A stretch of 64,000 nt of DNA from positions 434,001 to 498,000 of the forward strand of contig CAWEPB010000007.1 of the NCBI GenBank assembly GCA_963810815.1. Reading direction: 5' to 3'. Source of the stretch: CAVQWT01 sp963810815 (GTDB lineage: Bacteria; Pseudomonadota; Gammaproteobacteria; Burkholderiales; Casimicrobiaceae). Positions 33,803 to 43,520 of the stretch are shown here, one piece after another. The stretch's first letter is position 1. Every line of letters begins with the position of its first letter. The notes beneath the pieces were generated by a model. It saw only the letters and a list, made by a program, of their open reading frames with translations, did not search any database and was not told the DNA's origin. A program made the translations under genes and the position numbers.

Positions 33803-34816
33803 CTACTCGGGATAGCCGTCCGGATTCTGCCTTTGCCAGCGCCACGCGTCCGCGCACATCTCGGCCGGGCCCCGCGTCGACTTCCACCCCAGCAGTCCGG
33901 CAGCCAGCGACGGGTCGGCGTAGCAACTCGCGACGTCCCCGGATCGGCGGTCGACGATCCGGTAGGCAACCCGACGGCCGGACGCGGATTCGAAACAGCG
34001 GACCATCTCGAGCACGCTGTGACCGGCGCCGGTCCCCAGGTTCGCGGTGAACAATCCCGGCTGCTGGCGCAGGTGCGCCAACGCCGCGACGTGCCCCGCC
34101 GCCAGGTCCATGACGTGGACGTAGTCGCGGATGCCGGTCCCGTCCGGCGTGGGGTAATCGCCCCCGTACACATTCAGCATCGGGCGCCTGCCGATCGCCA
34201 CCTGCGCGAGATACGGCATCAGGTTGTTGGGCGTCCCGAGCGGATCCTCGCCGATGAGTCCGCTCTCGTGGGCGCCGACGGGATTGAAATACCGGAGCAC
34301 GCCGATCCGCCATTCGGGATCGCTGTGCGCGAGATCGCGGAGGATCTCCTCGATCATCAGCTTCGAGCGGCCGTAGGGATTGGTCGCGCTGAGCGGGTGA
34401 TCCTCCGTCAGCGGCAGCCGGACCGGGTCGCCGTACACGGTGGCCGAGCTGCTGAACACCAGCCGCCGGATACGGGCCTCGCGCATCGCCGACAGCAATG
34501 TGACCGTCCCGGACACGTTGTTCGCGTAGTAGAGCAGGGGCTCGCGCGTGGATTCGCCCACGGCCTTGAGGCCGGCGAAATGGATGACCGCCTCGATCGG
34601 GTGCGACGCGAACGCTTCGCTCAGCGCGCGGGCGTCCCGGACATCCCCCACGACGACGGGGATCCTCTTGCCGGTGATCGCCTCGACCCTTCGGACCGCC
34701 TCGAGCCGGCTGTTGGACAGGTTGTCGAAGACGACGACCTGCTCGCCGTGCTGGAGCAGCTCCACGCAGGTGTGGGAGCCGATGTAGCCCGCCCCGCCGG
34801 TGACCAGGATTGCCAA
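33803..34816 (-). CDS. galE: UDP-glucose 4-epimerase
   Basis: A 337-residue extended SDR from a TTG start (AAGG 6 bases upstream); longer in-frame readings add a non-conserved Ser/Cys-rich leader. It has NAD motif GGAGYIGSHTC, SSSATVYG (catalytic Ser), YGRSK (catalytic Tyr/Lys), and the GalE signatures RYFNPVGAHESGLIGEDP and DGTGIRDYVHVMDLAAGH. It interconverts UDP-Glc and UDP-Gal, and possibly HexNAc forms, to supply the polymer made by the adjacent locus. Confidence 0.93.
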   Translation of the reverse strand: MAILVTGGAGYIGSHTCVELLQHGEQVVVFDNLSNSRLEAVRRVEAITGKRIPVVVGDVRDARALSEAFASHPIEAVIHFAGLKAVGESTREPLLYYANNVSGTVTLLSAMREARIRRLVFSSSATVYGDPVRLPLTEDHPLSATNPYGRSKLMIEEILRDLAHSDPEWRIGVLRYFNPVGAHESGLIGEDPLGTPNNLMPYLAQVAIGRRPMLNVYGGDYPTPDGTGIRDYVHVMDLAAGHVAALAHLRQQPGLFTANLGTGAGHSVLEMVRCFESASGRRVAYRIVDRRSGDVASCYADPSLAAGLLGWKSTRGPAEMCADAWRWQRQNPDGYPE

Positions 34817-35112
34817 TTGGACCTTGCTCCCGTTGATGCCGGTGCGCTTGCGAAGGCAAGGGGTCCGGCTCGGACAAAGCGATTCCGGCGCCGATTCGGC
34901 TGAGGCGCCACATCGGGACCAAGCAGGACTCGTGCCCGGCTGTGCGGCTGCGCCCACGGGCGAGCGACAGACTCAGACGCCGAAGGGACTTCAGACGCCG
35001 CAGGGACTTGAGCGGGGGCAGAGACACCGCGGGCGACCGTAGGGTCACCCGGTGGGGAGCGCGCGCAGGCATGCAACTCCTGGCGCGCTTTCGCGCCCGG
35101 CGGCGCGAACTG

Positions 35113-35280
35113 CTAGAACCGCGTTACGGTGTCACCTTCCAGTTCGAAGGGGAGCAAGCCGGGGTTCGCGGTAGTCCGGGGTTTGCTGCTCGATTCGCGC
35201 GAGACGTGAAGCAGGGCGAACAGCAGGAACCCGGCGCAGCCGGCAACGGCAAGAGCAAGATACAGCCAGAAACCATCCAT
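35113..35280 (-). CDS. Small single-pass membrane protein (hypothetical)
   Basis: A 55-residue ORF beginning MDGFWLYLALAVAGCAGFLL. One hydrophobic helix (residues 4-25) is followed by a polar tail ending EGDTVTRF. It lies between the XrtA-type deacetylase and galE on the same strand. The ribosome-binding site is weak (GGCGGG 7 bases upstream). I do not recognise a family. Short one-helix proteins are common in such loci, but this could be spurious. Confidence 0.4.
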   Translation of the reverse strand: MDGFWLYLALAVAGCAGFLLFALLHVSRESSSKPRTTANPGLLPFELEGDTVTRF

Positions 35281-35328
35281 TAATCAGCCCGCCGCAACAT
35301 GGACACGTTGGCGTCTACAACCCCGCCA

Positions 35329-35347
35329 CCGGAAAACAATTTTCCGG
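35329..35347. other. Perfect hairpin CCGGAAAA-N3-TTTTCCGG
   Basis: An 8-bp perfect stem with a 3-base loop, 82 bases downstream of the deacetylase stop and about 50 bases upstream of the small ORF. It lacks a following T-run, so it is a poor terminator. It could be an mRNA-end structure or binding site. Confidence 0.35.
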
Positions 35348-35428
35348 ATAACACATTATAGGGTACCCCGACCCGAAGCCAAGCACTAAATCTTGATCTG
35401 GCGCAAGCGGAGGGGCGGAACTTTGGAC

Positions 35429-36274
35429 CTAACTTGCCACACCGACTTCCCGGAACACCCGGTCGACCCGGTCCCAGCGGAAATCCGACAGCAGCCGGCT
35501 CAGCCGGGACTGCGTCCGCCGCAGGTTCAGGTAGTGCCGGAACATCGCCTTGCGTCCGGGGCCGCTGACGCGGGGCTGCTCGGGGTCGAGTTCCCAGGGG
35601 TGGAAGTAGAACATCGCCGACTGGCCGTCCTCCTCGTTGATCCGCTGGATCGACCACCGCGAGACGCGGTAGGGCAGCAGGCGGAAATAGCCGCCCCCTC
35701 CCGCCGGCCAGTTCGACGACATCCGGCGCACCGTCGCGATCGGCACCTCGACCAGACCTGGCCTCACCTCATGGGCGAACCGCGGCGAATCCGGCATCCC
35801 GTAATGGTCGTGCCGGATGGGGTAGACGCTGGAGCTGTATCGATACCCGGCCTCGACGATGCAGTCGAACGCCCAGGTATTGTCCTGCCCGATCGAAAAG
35901 CTGGGCGCGCGGTATCCCCTGACTTCGGTGCTGACGATGTCCTCCAGCACCGCCTTGGCCAGGCGGATGTCGGCGAGGAACTCGCCGTACCCCTGGTCGC
36001 TGGCGCGAAGGTGCCCGTAGCCGTGGCTGGCCAGCTCGTGTCCCGCGGCGACGATCCGCCGGGTCATGTCCGGATAGCGTTCGGCGATCCAGCCCAGCGT
36101 GAAGAAGGTGGCCTTGGCGTCGTGCTCGGCGAGCAGATCCAGGATGCGGTCGACATTGGCCTCGACGCGGCAGGGCAGGGTCTCCCAGCTCTCGCGCGAG
36201 ATGTGCGACGAGAACGCCGAAACCTGGAAATAGTCCTCGACGTCGATGGTCAGGGCATTGACGATGTCGTTCAT
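35429..36274 (-). CDS. XrtA-system polysaccharide deacetylase (DUF3473)
   Basis: A 281-residue NodB-fold deacetylase of the exosortase-A-associated type. The catalytic Asp is in NALTIDVEDYFQVSAF, then DAKATFFTLGWIAERYP, metal-binding His pair HELASHGYGH, and RGYRAPSFSIG. The DUF3473 C-terminus carries FYFHPWELDPEQPR. It would remove N-acetyl groups from the polymer or its precursors; no signal peptide is seen. It overlaps the ATPase gene by 4 bases and closes the conserved XrtA-associated gene string. Confidence 0.9.
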   Translation of the reverse strand: MNDIVNALTIDVEDYFQVSAFSSHISRESWETLPCRVEANVDRILDLLAEHDAKATFFTLGWIAERYPDMTRRIVAAGHELASHGYGHLRASDQGYGEFLADIRLAKAVLEDIVSTEVRGYRAPSFSIGQDNTWAFDCIVEAGYRYSSSVYPIRHDHYGMPDSPRFAHEVRPGLVEVPIATVRRMSSNWPAGGGGYFRLLPYRVSRWSIQRINEEDGQSAMFYFHPWELDPEQPRVSGPGRKAMFRHYLNLRRTQSRLSRLLSDFRWDRVDRVFREVGVAS

Positions 36275-37443
36275 GGCGCGGAGGCCCGTTCCGGCACGTG
36301 CTCCGGCACCCTCGGAGACTGATCCGGTGTTCTGGCCGGGTGGTCTTCTTCAATGGCTGGCTCGTCGGCCGCCATCTCCGGCTGTTCCACGGCCTTCACT
36401 GGCGGTTCCACCGCCTTCACGGGCTGGTCGGCAACCCGGTCGGGATGAAGCAAACGGTACAGCAGGTCGACCGCCGCCGCGACCGTCCGTTCCAGCCGGT
36501 CGATGCGATCCTCGACCTGCTCGAAGTAGACGTGCCACAGCTTGGGGTTGCCGCGCGCTCCTTCCGGCGAGTCTTCGCCAGGCGCCGGCTTCCCGCCGAC
36601 CGCTGTGACCCTGGCCTCCTTCGCCGTCGGACCGAGCTCGTCGTTGAGCTCGTCGGCGACGGCTTCGACATCGGCCACGTCGATCGAATGCTTCTCGCTC
36701 AGGAAAGCCGAGAGCAGCAGGCGGTTGCACAGCGAGTTGATCCGCCGCGGAATGCCGCCGCTCAGCCCATGGATCAGGTCGAAGCACGCGGGCGCGAACT
36801 CCGGGTCGTTCTTCCACCCGACGTGGCGCAGGCGGTGCTCGATGTACGCCTGCGTCTCCGCCACGTCGAGCGGGCCAAGGTGGTACGACGCGATCACCCG
36901 CTGGCGCAACTGCTGCAGTTCGGCGCTCTGCATCAGCTGGCGCAGCTCGGGCTGCCCGACCAGGAAGCTCTGCAGCAGCGCCTGGTCGCCGAACTGGAAG
37001 TTCGACAGCATCCGCAGCTCTTCCATCGCGCGCTTGGTGAGGTTCTGCGCCTCGTCCACCACCAGCAATGCCCGCTTCTTCTCGGTCGCGAGCTGGCAGA
37101 GGAAGGCCTCGATCGAGGCCAGCAGCACCGCCTTGTTGACCGAACGCACCGGCAGACCGAACGCGACGCCGATCGCCCGCAGCAGGTCGTCCGCGTCGAG
37201 CTGGGTGCTCACGATCTGGGCCGCGACGACTTTCTCCGGATCCAGCTGCTCGAGCAGGTTGCGCACGATCGTGGTCTTGCCGGCGCCGATCTCGCCGGTG
37301 ATCACGATGAACCCCTCGCTCTGGTAGAGCCCGTACTCCAGATAGGCGAAGGCGCGCTTGTGGCCGCGGCTGCCGTAGTAGAACGACGGGTCCGGATTCA
37401 GCTGGAAGGGCTTGCCGGTCAGCCCGAAGAAGGCCTCGTACAT
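36271..37443 (-). CDS. XrtA/PEP-CTERM-associated ATPase (ExeA-like AAA)
   Basis: A 390-residue AAA protein beginning MYEAFFGLTGKPFQLNPDPS, the hallmark of the PEP-CTERM-associated ATPase family. Walker A GEIGAGKTT and Walker B LLVVDEAQNL are followed by a sensor region LLQSFLVGQPELRQLM and a C-terminal Pro/Glu/Val-rich repeat (QPVKAVEPPVKAVEQPE). It is thought to energise or organise export at the inner membrane, by analogy with ExeA/GspA; the precise role is unknown. It is preceded by the outer-membrane protein gene (8 bases) and overlaps the deacetylase. Confidence 0.9.
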   Translation of the reverse strand: MYEAFFGLTGKPFQLNPDPSFYYGSRGHKRAFAYLEYGLYQSEGFIVITGEIGAGKTTIVRNLLEQLDPEKVVAAQIVSTQLDADDLLRAIGVAFGLPVRSVNKAVLLASIEAFLCQLATEKKRALLVVDEAQNLTKRAMEELRMLSNFQFGDQALLQSFLVGQPELRQLMQSAELQQLRQRVIASYHLGPLDVAETQAYIEHRLRHVGWKNDPEFAPACFDLIHGLSGGIPRRINSLCNRLLLSAFLSEKHSIDVADVEAVADELNDELGPTAKEARVTAVGGKPAPGEDSPEGARGNPKLWHVYFEQVEDRIDRLERTVAAAVDLLYRLLHPDRVADQPVKAVEPPVKAVEQPEMAADEPAIEEDHPARTPDQSPRVPEHVPERASAP

Positions 37444-37451
37444 TGGCGCGA

Positions 37452-39033
37452 TTACCTGAAGGAGTACGTGAGACCGGCAACGACCGCGGACTCCGTGTAG
37501 TCCGACGCGATGTCCGAGCGGAGGTCCTGGTAGCGCGCACTTACGAAGACCGATAGTATTCGGCGAGAGTGCCGTCGTCAGCGTCAGGACGACGTAGCCC
37601 TGGTCGGTGGTGTAGCCCAGGGCCCCATTTCCCTCGGTGCGCAGCTCGTGGCATTCAAGTTTGCCGTGGTGATCGGCGTCAGCTTGTGACTCCATACGAC
37701 GCTGGCACCTGTCTGGGTATTGTCGTTCTCTCCGGCAATGAGCGGGGGAAGGATCGAGCCGCTGCCCGAGATCGGCTGGCTACGGGTCTGGTACATCGTG
37801 AGAAACAGGCTGTTGCGCGCACCCACGAGGCCGACGGTGGCGCTGATGTTCCGGTTGAGCGTGATCTGTTCCGTGTAAAGGTTAACCGGACCGGATAGGA
37901 CCTGCGGCAGTCCCTGGCTCTGTATGAGGGTGTTCACAGCCTGCTGACGCTGCGCCGGGTCGGGGATCCGCGAAGTGAACATCTGATCCAGCAGGCCCGG
38001 GACATTTGCCGCCGGGTACCAGTGTCCCGAGCTGCTGCGGGAAACTCGAAATGTTGCGGGATGCGCTGATGTTCCAGACGGACAGCGGTGTCCGGTGATC
38101 GAAGCTGACCAGGTAGGATGAGCCGAAGAACCGGTGCTCCCAATTCGCAATCACCCGGTTCTCTCTGACGGGCGCCATTCGATGCCGACGCCGTAGATAC
38201 CCCCCTCGTAATTGCTGAGCGGGTAGCGATTGTCTTCGTAGCCGACGTTTGCCTCCAACCTGAGTTGGGGGTTGAAGGCGTACCGTGGTCCGACCCTTGC
38301 GACGTTGGTCTTCTGTGGGCCCTGATTGTTGAACTTGACGCTGGTAAGGTCGAACTCGGCGTGCCATCCGAGCGGGGCGACCGGCGTATCAACCGGCCGA
38401 GCCACTCGGACGTGTAGGAGTTGCTCAACGTGATGGGCGCCCCGTCCAGATTCGACCACGAACTGTTGTTCCGAAGCTCGTACTCGAAATGGCCCGGCAC
38501 GTTGCTCAGGATGTAGGGACTGATCCGGTAGGTCGATGCGGTGTAGCGGTTGTCGGTGGCACTGGTTAGGTCAACGGGCTGCGCGCCGAACGGAGTCAAA
38601 AACGGCTGCGTGACCGAGACGGCGCCCTCGACATAGAAGAATCGTCTCAATGGCCTCGACCTTGCCGAGGATGTCGACGAGCGGGTAGAAATTGTCGTTC
38701 TCCGCCCCGGTCCTGGCGTAAAGGAGGACCGGCACGGATATCGAACCGTTCACCGACGCGCGCGCGCCGATGCCTCTGAAGGTGATCCCGGGCGTGATCT
38801 GCGTCACGAAATCTTCGCGCGCCAATTCGGCGGGTGCGAGCGCGACGTTGTCCGTCCAGGTCTCCGACAGCGCGACCGACGGCACGATGCGCCATCCGTG
38901 TCGAACTGGTTCTCCGCCATCAGTCCCTGCAGGTGCGGAAACCGTCTGTGCGGCGGCAGTGCGAGGCGACCAGCGCGAACATGGCCAGTGTCCCCAACGC
39001 GCAGGGATGGCTAGGGCTTTTCGCTGTCCGCAT
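37452..39033 (-). CDS. XrtA-associated outer-membrane beta-barrel protein (about seven apparent frameshifts)
   Basis: Spliced across frames, this reads as a ~520-residue barrel. A signal peptide (MRTAKSPSHPCALGTLAMFA) is followed by WRIVPSVALSETWTDNVALA, then repeated aromatic strands such as FEYELRNNSSWSNLDG, ANVGYEDNRYPLSNYEGG, VIANWEHRFFGSSYLVSFD and LNRNISATVGLVGARNS. It ends in VVAGLTYSFR. This matches the TIGR03016-type PEP-CTERM outer-membrane family by order and position. Frame breaks are near 38960, 38637, 38392, 38163, 38020, 37648 and 37560. Each flank keeps family-like sequence, so consensus indels are more likely than decay. It overlaps the kinase end by 23 bases. Confidence 0.72.
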
Positions 39034-39989
39034 AGTAGCCATAGTACGAGCCAACATCGGACCTGACCGCCTTGTTCAGGAGCATCAGCACAACTTCGCA
39101 GCGCTCGATGGTGGCCAGCGCTTGCTTGACTGCCGGCTTCGACGTCGAATCGGCAGCCACCACCATCACGATCTGGCCCATTTGCGCGGCCAGGACGGGG
39201 GCCTCCGTGGTCGGCAGCAGTGGCGGCGAGTCGAAGACGATCACCCGGTCTGGGTATCTCGTGGCGAGCTTCTGGAGCAGGGTCGCCATCCGTCCGCTCG
39301 CCAGCAGTTCCGTCGCGTTTCGTTGCGGGCGCCCGGCCGGCAGCACGGTCAGCTTCTCGATGTTCGTATGCAGCAGTACGTCGTCGATGTCGAGGCGCTC
39401 GTCGAGCAGCAGGTCGAGGAGCCCCGGGGCCGTTGGAGTTCCGAGAACTCCCGGCAGCGGACGGATGCGCGACGTCGCCGTCGACGAGCATCGCGGAATG
39501 ATCGAGTTCCAGCGCGATGCTGATGGCGAGGTTGGTGGCAATGAACGTCTTGCCCTCGCCGGGAACCGAACTCGTGACCATCACCAGATTGCCATTCCGG
39601 ATCGGTGTTCCGGAACCACCGTTTGCGTTGCGGATGATCGGCCGCTTGAGTACGCGAAATTCGTGCGCGATACGGGACTGCGGATCGGTGGGGGTGACAA
39701 AGCCTTGCGTCTCGAGCCGGGCGAAGTCGATCTCGACACGGTGCCGGGGCGGTGCCGAATGCGTGGGGAGGTCTGCGGCGACAGCGGCCTTCTCGGCGAC
39801 ACCCCGCGGTTCGGACGGCAAGTTTGAACGCAGGCCAAGCTCGGACCGATCGACGTGCTGGAGCAGCGCTTCGGGGGTGGACAGTCGGTCGCGGCCCGCT
39901 GCCTCCGCGCCTGGTGCGGACTCAGGCAGCGCAGCACCGGATCGTTGGAGCTGCTCCAGTCGCTTGGCCGCGCGTTCGATCAGGCTCAT
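39011..39989 (-). CDS. XrtA-associated tyrosine autokinase (apparent frameshift)
   Basis: A BY-kinase of ~325 residues. Walker A is SSVPGEGKTF. Walker A' (HSAMLVDGDVA) is followed by a frame break near 39470, then LPGVLGTPTAPGLLDLLLDE, the DRVIVFDSPPLLPTTEAP Walker B region, and a tyrosine-rich tail SYYGYYADSEKP for autophosphorylation. It regulates polymer length and export with the Wzc/chain-length protein encoded just upstream (10 bases). The N-terminal ~110 residues (RLEQLQRSG...HRVEIDFARLETQGFVTP) match the PEP-CTERM-associated kinase subfamily rather than CpsD. Confidence 0.87.
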
Positions 39990-39999
39990 AGTTCGCCTT

Positions 40000-41571
40000 T
40001 CACGTCGCGCGGGCCGTCAGCAGGACCACGACCAGAATCCCGGCGAAGGACGCGACCAATCCGCCAACGCCGCCGAAAAAGAGGGCGAGGTGACGGCGGC
40101 TCCGGCGCATGGCGGCGTCGCTGGGGACGATCGACACGGTGCCCAACAGAGGTCGCTCGGCCACGATCTCCAGAGAACGTGCCTCGTGGAACCTCGGCCA
40201 GGCCTCGTTCGCGGCGAAACTCGCGCCCACGCCGACCGCCAATGCGGCGGCGAAGACTGCCCACAACAGCATCACGCGCGACGGTCGCAATGGCTCGGAT
40301 GAGACTCGTGGTGGTTCGACGACCCGGAACGACGTCCCTTCGGACACCTGGACATCCGCTCCCATCGTTGCGGCCTGCCGCCGCGCCAGAAGGTCGCCGT
40401 AGGTCTTCTTCTGGATGTCGTAATCCCGGTTGAGCTGAGCGAACTCGGCCTCGACCTGCGGCACGAGCATCGCTGATGCCTTGAGGCTGGCGTACTGGCC
40501 TTCGTAGGCCGCGAGCTTGGCCGACAGTGATGCCACATTCGCCTCTGCATCGGCCAGCGATACCCTCATCTTCTGGAACACCGGATTCTGCTCCTGCGCC
40601 TCCGTTGGCCGCGACGGGTTCGCGGCTGCGATCCGTTCGCGCTCCCGGATTTCGGCCCGGCGCTGCTCCTCGAGTTCCGCGATCACTCGTCGCGTGCCGA
40701 CGACGTCCGGGTGCTGCTCGGTGAAATTGCGGAGCAGCTCGTCGAGTTTGGTGCGTTGTGCGGTCAATCGCGTTTCGGTCTCCGATGGCATGGTGGTGCG
40801 CCCGGCAGTGCCCCGTTCCACCGGCACCATGGCCGATTCACCGGCGAGCCCGCGCCGGTAGGAATCGCGTGACTCTACTGCGGCGCGCAGTTCGAGCTTT
40901 GCATTGGTGATCTGGTCGCTCAATTGGGACATTCGGCCGAAGAAGTCCTGACCGGCCTTGTCGCCCTGGCCGGCGATGCCCATGTACTTAACTTTGAAGT
41001 TCTTGAGGCGATTCTCCGCGACCTGCAGGCTTTGCTCGTACTGCTTGATCTGTGCGTCCAGGAACTCGAGGGTGTCGCGCGTGTCCTGTCGTTTCTCGCC
41101 GACGCTCGTGTCGACGAAGATCGTCAAAAGCGAACTGACGACTTCGCGCGCCCGCTGGGGATTGGTGTCCCGGTAGGAAATGGCGTACGAGTTGGTCCTG
41201 GGGTCACCGGTAAGCACAAGCGATCGCATCATCGAGTCGACCAAGGATTCAGTGCCTGCTGCTGACAACGCGACCCCGTTGGGGGGGGTCATCTGGACCA
41301 GCCGTTCCACGTTGGGCCGGCTGATCAGCGTGCGGCTGACCAGCGCGGCCTGCTGCTCCAGATTTGGCTGGATGGAGAGCCCGGCCATTACAGGTCTCAG
41401 CAACGACTGAGTGTCGACGTAGACGCGCGCCGTCGCCTCATACCGGTCCGGGATGCGTGCCACGACTGCGAAGCCGACAATCGCAACTATCCATGCCGCG
41501 GCCAGACCGATCCAGCGGCGGCTCCACATCCCTCGGAGGTGGCGGAGGGTGATCTGGAGGAGGTTGTGCAT
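40000..41571 (-). CDS. XrtA-system polysaccharide chain-length determinant
   Basis: A 523-residue Wzz/PCP-type inner-membrane protein. The first membrane helix is at about 20-39. The periplasmic domain begins RYEATARVYVDTQSLLRPVM, a signature of the PEP-CTERM-associated branch. Long coiled-coil stretches (about 170-410) follow, and the C-terminal membrane helices are at about 430-450 and 500-518. It sets polymer length together with the kinase and export lipoprotein. It starts 46 bases after the export gene. Confidence 0.92.
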   Translation of the reverse strand: MHNLLQITLRHLRGMWSRRWIGLAAAWIVAIVGFAVVARIPDRYEATARVYVDTQSLLRPVMAGLSIQPNLEQQAALVSRTLISRPNVERLVQMTPPNGVALSAAGTESLVDSMMRSLVLTGDPRTNSYAISYRDTNPQRAREVVSSLLTIFVDTSVGEKRQDTRDTLEFLDAQIKQYEQSLQVAENRLKNFKVKYMGIAGQGDKAGQDFFGRMSQLSDQITNAKLELRAAVESRDSYRRGLAGESAMVPVERGTAGRTTMPSETETRLTAQRTKLDELLRNFTEQHPDVVGTRRVIAELEEQRRAEIRERERIAAANPSRPTEAQEQNPVFQKMRVSLADAEANVASLSAKLAAYEGQYASLKASAMLVPQVEAEFAQLNRDYDIQKKTYGDLLARRQAATMGADVQVSEGTSFRVVEPPRVSSEPLRPSRVMLLWAVFAAALAVGVGASFAANEAWPRFHEARSLEIVAERPLLGTVSIVPSDAAMRRSRRHLALFFGGVGGLVASFAGILVVVLLTARAT

Positions 41572-41616
41572 CGGCGGGTCGGAGCGACTTTGGCAGGCGT
41601 GAGGCCGCGTTCCTGA

Positions 41617-42256
41617 CTAGAAGAAGCTCTGCGGAATGATCAGTATGTCGCCGGGGCGCATGTCGACGTTTGCAGAGATGTCGCCACGTCGTGATCAGGT
41701 CCCGCAGACGCACACTGTAGAGCTTGCCACCGTCGCCAACGCGAAAGATGCTTGCGCTGTTGCCGTCTGCGAAGTCCGTCAGGCCACCAACGGCAATCAT
41801 CACGTCGAGCAAAGTCATGTTTTTCCGATAGGCAAGAATCTGCGGTTTCGCTGCCTCGCCGATGACGCGGATTTGCTCGCTGGTAGGCCCGACGAATGTG
41901 GTGACGATCACCGTGACCACCGGGTCGCGGATGAACTTGCCCAGTGCTTTTTCGATATCCCGTGCCAGCATCGATGGCGTCTTGCCCTGGGCAGTCAGGT
42001 CGTCGATCAACGGTGTCGCGATCTTGCCGTCCGGCCGCACCGGCACGATCAGCGACAGCTCGGGGTTGCGCCAGACGATGACGTTGACGGTGTCGAGCGG
42101 ACCGATGATGTACTGGTAGTCTTCGAGCGGCGCCGTCCGGGGCGCCGGTGGGTAAGCGGTGCTCTGGCAGCCGGCGATGACCAGCGAGACAACGGCAGTC
42201 ATTGCGGCGGCCGCAAGGCGGCGCGACGTCGACGGCCAGGCTGCAAGGATGTTCAT
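41617..42256 (-). CDS. XrtA-system exopolysaccharide export lipoprotein (Wza-like; apparent frameshift)
   Basis: A ~213-residue outer-membrane export protein. The lipobox is LVIAGC (Cys at about residue 29), followed by the poly_export motif DYQYIIGPLDTVNVIVWRNP and SLBB-like IRVIGEAAKPQILAYRKNMT. The frame breaks near 41690 after RLRDLIT. The other frame supplies GDISANVDMRPGDILIIPQS and ends SFF, the normal end of the family. GGAGGAA 4 bases before the ATG is a strong ribosome-binding site. A TATGAT about 70 bases further upstream may be a -10. Confidence 0.88.
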
Positions 42257-42425
42257 GTGTTCCTCCCCGATCGTGATAAATGAGCAAAGGCACCGACCCC
42301 GTTCGCCCGGTGGCAGAGGCGGCGTCCATCATACGACATCGGCGGCGGCCAAGTCAGGTCCAAGGGCAAGATCCTCCCGGCGGCCGGAGCGTCCACGGAA
42401 TCGCCGCGAACCCGCCATTCGGCGA

Positions 42426-43520
42426 TCAAGCTGAGCCTCGCACAGTGGCGGACGCCGATGGCACGGCGGCGCGGCCGCGCCGGAAACGGCCCTCGTACCA
42501 CGGCAGGGCGGCGGCCAGCCCGGCGGCCACATCGTGTGTCGGGTTGTAGCCCAGGAGCTGCCGGGCCTTGCCGATGTCCGCCTGCGAATGCCGGACGTCA
42601 CCTTCGCGGAATGGACCATGGATGGCCGGGGCCGAGGCGAGTTCCGGGCGATGGCGGCCTAGTGTGCCCCGCAGGCTCTCGAACAGATCATTCAGCGACA
42701 TCCGTCCGCCCACGGCGACATTGTAGATCTGGTTGATTGCCTCGGGCCGCTCGGTGGTCGCGGCGAGCAGGTTCGCCTGCACGACGTTTTCGATGTAGCA
42801 GAAGTCGCGGGTGGTTTCGCCGTCGCCATTGATGACGACCGTTTCGCCGCGCAGAAGGGCATTGACCCAGCGCGGGATCACCGCCGCATAGGCGCCTTCC
42901 GGATCCTGGCGCGCACCAAAGACGTTGAAGTAGCGCAAGCCGATGCTCTGCGTGCCGTAGCAGCGCCCGAAAACCTCCGCGTACAGTTCGTCCAGGAACT
43001 TTGTCACGGCGTACGGCGAGAGCGGGCGGCCGATCGTCGCCTCGACCTTGGGGAGAGCCGTATGGTCGCCGTAGGTCGAACTCGACGCGGCGTAGACGAA
43101 GCGGGCGACCCCGGCGTCGCGCGCGGCGACCAGCATGTTGAGGAAGCCGGTGGCGTTCGCCGCATGGGTCAGCAACGGGTCGGCGATCGACCGCGGCACC
43201 GAGCCGAGTGCCGCCTCGTGCAGCACCACTTCGACGCCCCGACAGGCCTCGCGGCAGGCGTCGAGGTCGCGGATGTCGGCCTCCAGGAACCGGTGTCGCC
43301 GCCGCGCCTCCTCGCCGACGGCAGTGTGAACTTCTTCGAGGTTGTGACGATATCCGGTCGAAAAATTGTCCAGGCTGACGACATCCTGACCGAGTCCCAA
43401 CAGGGTCTCGACGAGGTGCGAGCCGATGAACCCGGCGCTTCCGGTCACCAGCCACCGTCGCGGCTGCTGGCGCAACCCGTCTCGGACTGTCCCAAACGAG
43501 GCGCCATTTGCGGCGGACAT
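42426..43520 (-). CDS. NAD-dependent UDP-HexNAc 4-epimerase (WbpP/TviC family)
   Basis: A 364-residue extended SDR. NAD motif VTGSAGFIGSHL, SSSTYGDH (catalytic Ser), YAVTKFLDELYAEVF (Tyr/Lys), and RYFNVFGARQDPEGAYAAVIP fit UDP-GlcNAc/GlcNAcA 4-epimerases such as WbpP and TviC. The ATG at 43520 overlaps the dehydrogenase stop by one base (TGATG). An in-frame GTG 12 bases upstream is less likely. Paired with the TviB-like enzyme it would make UDP-GalNAcA from UDP-GlcNAcA. Confidence 0.87.
   Translation of the reverse strand: MSAANGASFGTVRDGLRQQPRRWLVTGSAGFIGSHLVETLLGLGQDVVSLDNFSTGYRHNLEEVHTAVGEEARRRHRFLEADIRDLDACREACRGVEVVLHEAALGSVPRSIADPLLTHAANATGFLNMLVAARDAGVARFVYAASSSTYGDHTALPKVEATIGRPLSPYAVTKFLDELYAEVFGRCYGTQSIGLRYFNVFGARQDPEGAYAAVIPRWVNALLRGETVVINGDGETTRDFCYIENVVQANLLAATTERPEAINQIYNVAVGGRMSLNDLFESLRGTLGRHRPELASAPAIHGPFREGDVRHSQADIGKARQLLGYNPTHDVAAGLAAALPWYEGRFRRGRAAVPSASATVRGSA

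Noticed and set aside
34942..35283. 113-codon plus-strand ORF in the galE upstream region
   Set aside because: Starts in Arg-rich GC sequence, no similarity; the opposite strand small membrane ORF is more plausible.
37452..39033. Calling the outer-membrane gene a pseudogene
   Set aside because: Seven frame breaks but conserved sequence on every side; the pattern fits indel errors better than decay. Kept as one gene with a warning.
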